From positions 1-24,676 of IMG/VR virus record IMGVR_UViG_3300029266_000906: 24,676 nt of DNA; one strand, 5' to 3'. Under the pieces are notes generated by a model. The model was not told where the DNA came from. It was given only the letters and a program-made list of their open reading frames with translations, and made no database searches. A program made the translations under genes and the position numbers. Source of the stretch: a virus. The first letter of the stretch is position 1. Each line of letters starts with the position of its first letter. This document shows positions 22,476 through 24,676 of the stretch, in pieces.

Positions 22476-22491
22476 ATATTTATATAAAAAG
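22476..22491 (+). promoter_or_regulatory. Palindromic AT-rich late element, copy 9
   Basis: ATATTTATATAAAAAG; TTTATATAAA (22479-22488) is a perfect palindrome identical to that of copy 1. 16 bases before the gp19 ATG. Confidence 0.5.
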
Positions 22492-22507
22492 AACATAGGA
22501 ATATAAA

Positions 22508-23017
22508 ATGGCATTAGAACAAAATTTACCCGGTATTAATCAAAATGATTTATTTTTGAATGCATTTGATTGGGAACCAAAAATGGCCAATAGGTTTATT
22601 ATGTATATTGGAGATATTCCAAGTTATATAATAAAAGCTGCAGCTAGACCATCTTTAACAAATGGAGAAGTAGTATTAGACCATATCAACATTGATAGAA
22701 AAGTTAAAGGAAAGACTAGATGGAATGATGTAGCTATTACATTGTATGATCCTATAGTTCCTTCTGGAGCACAAGCTGTCATGGAATGGGTTAGACTTCA
22801 TCATGAATCATTAACTGGTAGAGATGGATATAGTACTCAATATAAAAAGGATATAACATTTCATTCTTTATCTCCAACGGGAGAAAAAATAGAAGAATGG
22901 ACATTGAAAGGTGCATTTATATTAGATACTAATTTTGGTCAAATGGATTGGGGTACAGAAGAATCTGTACAAATTGAAATGACATTGAAATATGATTATG
23001 CAGTCTTAGAATATTAA
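22508..23017 (+). CDS. gp19: Tail tube protein (T4 gp19-like)
   Basis: 169 residues (T4 gp19: 163). Forms the inner tube inside the sheath. Diagnostic: DWEPKMANRFIMYIGDIPSYIIKAAARPSL-type N terminus (about 21-50), TRWNDVAITLYDPIVPSGAQ, VMEWVRLHHESLTGRDGYS, and the C-terminal MDWGTEESVQIEMTLKYDYA. AGGA lies 8 bases before the ATG. Followed by a terminator, so it may end a gp18-gp19 transcript. Confidence 0.96.
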   Translation: MALEQNLPGINQNDLFLNAFDWEPKMANRFIMYIGDIPSYIIKAAARPSLTNGEVVLDHINIDRKVKGKTRWNDVAITLYDPIVPSGAQAVMEWVRLHHESLTGRDGYSTQYKKDITFHSLSPTGEKIEEWTLKGAFILDTNFGQMDWGTEESVQIEMTLKYDYAVLEY

Positions 23018-23029
23018 TTTATTTATTAT

Positions 23030-23057
23030 AGTGGGAGTAGTTTTTACTCCCATTTTT
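23030..23057 (+). terminator. Terminator after the tail tube gene
   Basis: Stem TGGGAGTA (23032-23039) with TACTCCCA (23045-23052), loop GTTTT, then TTTTT, followed by ACTGTTT. Confidence 0.88.
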
Positions 23058-23067
23058 ACTGTTTAAT

Positions 23068-23082
23068 ATATTTATAATAAAG
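23068..23082 (+). promoter_or_regulatory. Palindromic AT-rich late element, copy 10
   Basis: ATATTTATAATAAAG, seven bases after ACTG of the terminator tail; identical to copy 11. A strong Shine-Dalgarno AAAGGAG (23086-23092) follows, 5 bases before the ATG at 23098. Confidence 0.55.
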
Positions 23083-23097
23083 AATAAAGGAGTTACA

Positions 23098-23859
23098 ATG
23101 GCAAAACACACCGATCGTTATCAAAACGACAATTTAATAAATCTAGCTAAAAACAAATACGAAGAAAAAAATCGAGGCACTATACCTTCTGAAATTATAA
23201 CATTAACAAGCGAAGGAAAAATTTATCCACATTCTAGTCCATTAGCTTCTGGCAAAATAGAAATGAGATATATGACTGCATATGATGAAGATATTTTAAC
23301 TAACTCATCATATGTTAAAGAAGGAATAGTTTTAGATAAATTATTAGAATCTTTAATAATTACAGATATTAATTTAGATGATATAGCTCAAGTTGATAAA
23401 GATGGATTAATTTTAAACGCTCGTATATTAAGTTACGGCGCAGAATATCCAGTTGTAGTTACAGACCCAAAATCTGGCAAAAAACTAGACCAAACGATTG
23501 ATTTATCTAAAATTAAAACAAAAACAATTGACATTCAATCAGATGAAAAAGGAGAATTTGAGTATACTATTAGTAAACATACTATAAAATTTAAATTCCC
23601 AACTAATTCTCAATCACAAACTGTGTCTACTATAAGTGAATATTTAGAGCAAACTATAGTTGAAGTAAATACGTCCCGGGACATAAATGACATAAAACAT
23701 TTCATACGTTATGAATTTCTAGCAAAAGATAGTAAAGAATTTCAAAAATATATAATAGATAACACCCCAATGGTTTTACTAGAATATGAGTTTGTAGGTG
23801 AAGACGGAGGCGCCTTTACTGCCGGGTTTCAAGTTGGCACCAACTTTTTTTGGATTTAA
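23098..23859 (+). CDS. gp26: Baseplate hub/T4 gp26-like protein, in tail-assembly-chaperone position
   Basis: 253 residues. The pattern IPSEIITLTSEGKIYPHSSPL (about 26-46), KIEMRYMTAYDEDILTNSSYVKEG, VLDKLLESLIITDINLDDI and NARILSYGAEYPV follows the T4 baseplate (gp26) family, in which a '(L/I)PS.G..Y' strand is followed by 'R..T..DE..L' and a short acidic helix. Here the zinc-binding cysteines seen in some relatives are replaced by PKSGKK. It lies between tube and tape-measure genes, the position occupied by tail assembly chaperones in most tailed phages. It ends at TTT TTT TGG ATT TAA, while the overlapping +1 frame stays open for 73 more codons, suggesting a frameshifted longer product. It starts with the second-best Shine-Dalgarno of the window. 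Confidence 0.75.
   Translation: MAKHTDRYQNDNLINLAKNKYEEKNRGTIPSEIITLTSEGKIYPHSSPLASGKIEMRYMTAYDEDILTNSSYVKEGIVLDKLLESLIITDINLDDIAQVDKDGLILNARILSYGAEYPVVVTDPKSGKKLDQTIDLSKIKTKTIDIQSDEKGEFEYTISKHTIKFKFPTNSQSQTVSTISEYLEQTIVEVNTSRDINDIKHFIRYEFLAKDSKEFQKYIIDNTPMVLLEYEFVGEDGGAFTAGFQVGTNFFWI
23845..23851 (+). other. T7 run, candidate +1 (or -2) frameshift site
   Basis: AAC TTT TTT T in the gp26-like frame. Skipping one T here would continue as GGA TTT AAA ACA (G-F-K-T) into the frame that ends at 24073. The zero-frame stop lies only 6 bases beyond the run. A homopolymer count error of one base would give the same picture. Confidence 0.45.
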
Positions 23860-24073
23860 AACATCGGATCGACCAAAATTACATGACACTATATTTGAAT
23901 TAATATGGGCAGGCGAAGGTAGATGGGATTGGAATACTATATATAATATGCCAGTATTCCTTAGAAATTTTTATATACGCAAATTAAATAAAATGTATGA
24001 TCAAAAAAAAGAAGCACAACAAAAAGCTAAAAGTAAACCTTCTAAATCAAAAGTCATAAAATCTCCATTGTAA
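23852..24073 (+). CDS. Overlapping downstream frame of the gp26-like gene (C-terminal extension, probably made by frameshift)
   Basis: The frame is open from a GTG at 23798 (right after a stop at 23795), but that GTG has no Shine-Dalgarno and the residues before the T7 run look like an out-of-frame shadow of the gp26-like gene. From 23852 on it reads like real protein: GFKTSDRPKLHDTIFELIWA, GEGRWDWNTIYNMPVFLRNF, YIRKLNKMYDQKKEAQQ, with a basic tail. The short 'xxLHxxIF.(L/V)...G......(I/V)Y.MP...R.FY...L' helical pattern resembles C-terminal parts of gp26-like/chaperone proteins. Translated by +1 shift it would give a 324-residue fusion (251 + 73). Alternatives are a separate small protein from GTG or a sequencing error. 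The stop is followed 23 bases later by the tape-measure start. Confidence 0.6.
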   Translation, partial: GFKTSDRPKLHDTIFELIWAGEGRWDWNTIYNMPVFLRNFYIRKLNKMYDQKKEAQQKAKSKPSKSKVIKSPL

Positions 24074-24088
24074 ATATTTATAATAAAG
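24074..24088 (+). promoter_or_regulatory. Palindromic AT-rich late element, copy 11
   Basis: ATATTTATAATAAAG, identical to copy 10; 8 bases before the ATG at 24097. It begins right after the stop at 24071-24073. Confidence 0.5.
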
Positions 24089-24096
24089 AGATTTAT

Positions 24097-24676
24097 ATGC
24101 ACATTCCTCATAATTACATAACTTTATTGAAACAATATCCTAGAACAGGCATTAAAAAAACTCAAAAACAAAAAGACGATGCTCTTGACAAAGCTGAAAT
24201 TGAAGTACAAAAAGGTCAAATTGATAACATAGGCACTATTAACAAATTACAAAAAGCATTTGATCAATTAACCACTACTCAAGCTAGAAATTCAATAGGT
24301 TTAGAAAAATTAGTCGGACAGCAAGAACAATTAGGCAAAACAATTCTAAATGCTGCACAACAGTCGACCTTCTTAGAACAACGAAACAGAGAATTAAATA
24401 AAACTTTTAAAATAAGTTCTGTAGCAGCTGCAGGTTTAGGAGATCGATTTGACACAATAGCTGACTCTATAGGTACTGGCGGTAAACAAATACGAAAATA
24501 TGCTCAAGAATTAAATACATTACTTCCATTACAGGCCGCAAATATTACTAAAAACGATAAAGCTACTAGTACAATGAATAAGTTTGGTAAGCAATTACTA
24601 ACTACTGGAAAGTATTTTCGAGAAAATTTTGGAATGGGTGCAGAATCAGTACAAGGATTTGCTAGATTTGCTGCAA
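24097..24676 (+). CDS. Probable tail tape-measure protein, N-terminal part (3' partial)
   Basis: Open from ATG 24097 to the window end (193 codons and one base). Starts MHIPHNYITLLKQYPRTG; long helical, Gln/Lys-rich stretches (KDDALDKAEIEVQKGQIDNI, EKLVGQQEQLGKTILNAAQQ) followed by FKISSVAAAGLGDRFDTIADSI and YAQELNTLLPLQAA. This is the usual look of the start of a tape-measure protein: coiled coil, then repeated 'aggregation' helices around a Gly/Ala-rich turn. The position after the tube and chaperone-like genes supports it. No transmembrane segment has appeared yet in the visible part. Confidence 0.65.
   Translation, partial: MHIPHNYITLLKQYPRTGIKKTQKQKDDALDKAEIEVQKGQIDNIGTINKLQKAFDQLTTTQARNSIGLEKLVGQQEQLGKTILNAAQQSTFLEQRNRELNKTFKISSVAAAGLGDRFDTIADSIGTGGKQIRKYAQELNTLLPLQAANITKNDKATSTMNKFGKQLLTTGKYFRENFGMGAESVQGFARFAA

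Noticed and set aside
23798-23851. Independent GTG-started gene
   Set aside because: Frame opens only because a stop lies just before it; no ribosome-binding site, and codons up to the T7 run look like a shadow of the gp26-like gene.
1-24676. tRNA genes, CRISPR arrays, insertion sequences, attachment sites
   Set aside because: Gaps are too short and show no cloverleaf, spaced repeats or transposase remains.

Overview
The window is part of an AT-rich genome of a contractile-tailed (T4-like) bacteriophage. All genes lie on the + strand, are tightly packed (many ATGA or TAATG junctions), and no gap without a gene exceeds 200 bases. A Bacteroidetes, probably marine flavobacterial, host is inferred from three things: a small ribosomal protein of bS21 type with the 'FIKPSV.KR' core I associate with Bacteroidetes, a secreted/membrane protein with a Bacteroidetes-like signal peptide, and fibre proteins with 'LGIGT..P..KL.V' and FISUMP/FN3-like sequence. 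The host call is inference.

Layout. 1-1945: distal tail-fibre region (a fibre with a C-terminal peptidase S74 chaperone domain, a small structural protein, an FN3-like adhesin). 1945-4770: two enzymes, a GAMT/RMT2-like methyltransferase and a 718-residue fusion of a HIGH-type nucleotidyltransferase with a ligase-type nucleotidyltransferase. 4802-6941: accessory proteins, including a zinc-ribbon protein and two small membrane proteins with spanin-like topology. 6942-13598: packaging and prohead module (large terminase gp17, portal gp20, two proteins in the position of the T4 core genes, protease gp21, two small unknowns, the bS21-like protein), closed by a strong terminator. 13791-16542: scaffold gp22 and major capsid gp23, again closed by a terminator. 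16649-19570: a small unknown plus neck/tail completion proteins gp13, gp14, gp15. 19663-23017: small unknown, sheath gp18, tube gp19, terminator. 23098-24676: a gp26-like protein with an overlapping downstream frame in the place of a tail-assembly chaperone, then the start of a probable tape-measure protein.

Regulation. Eleven of the thirteen gaps over 20 bases carry an AT-rich, mostly palindromic element with consensus ATATTTATA(W)TAAAR; the other two share a different AT-rich element. I read the first as a candidate late promoter, distinct from but overlapping in composition with T4's TATAAATA. Three hairpin terminators are each followed by TTACTGTTT and then this element. Some structural genes have clear Shine-Dalgarno sequences (AAGGAG before gp22, AAAGGAG before the gp26-like gene), while the capsid gene has only an A-rich leader. 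This matters because of the phage bS21: in Bacteroidetes, bS21 takes part in hiding the ribosome's anti-Shine-Dalgarno sequence.

The strongest leads are the bS21-like gene inside the head operon, the adenylyltransferase-ligase fusion, the repeated palindromic late element, and the possible +1 frameshift that would join the gp26-like gene to the next frame.
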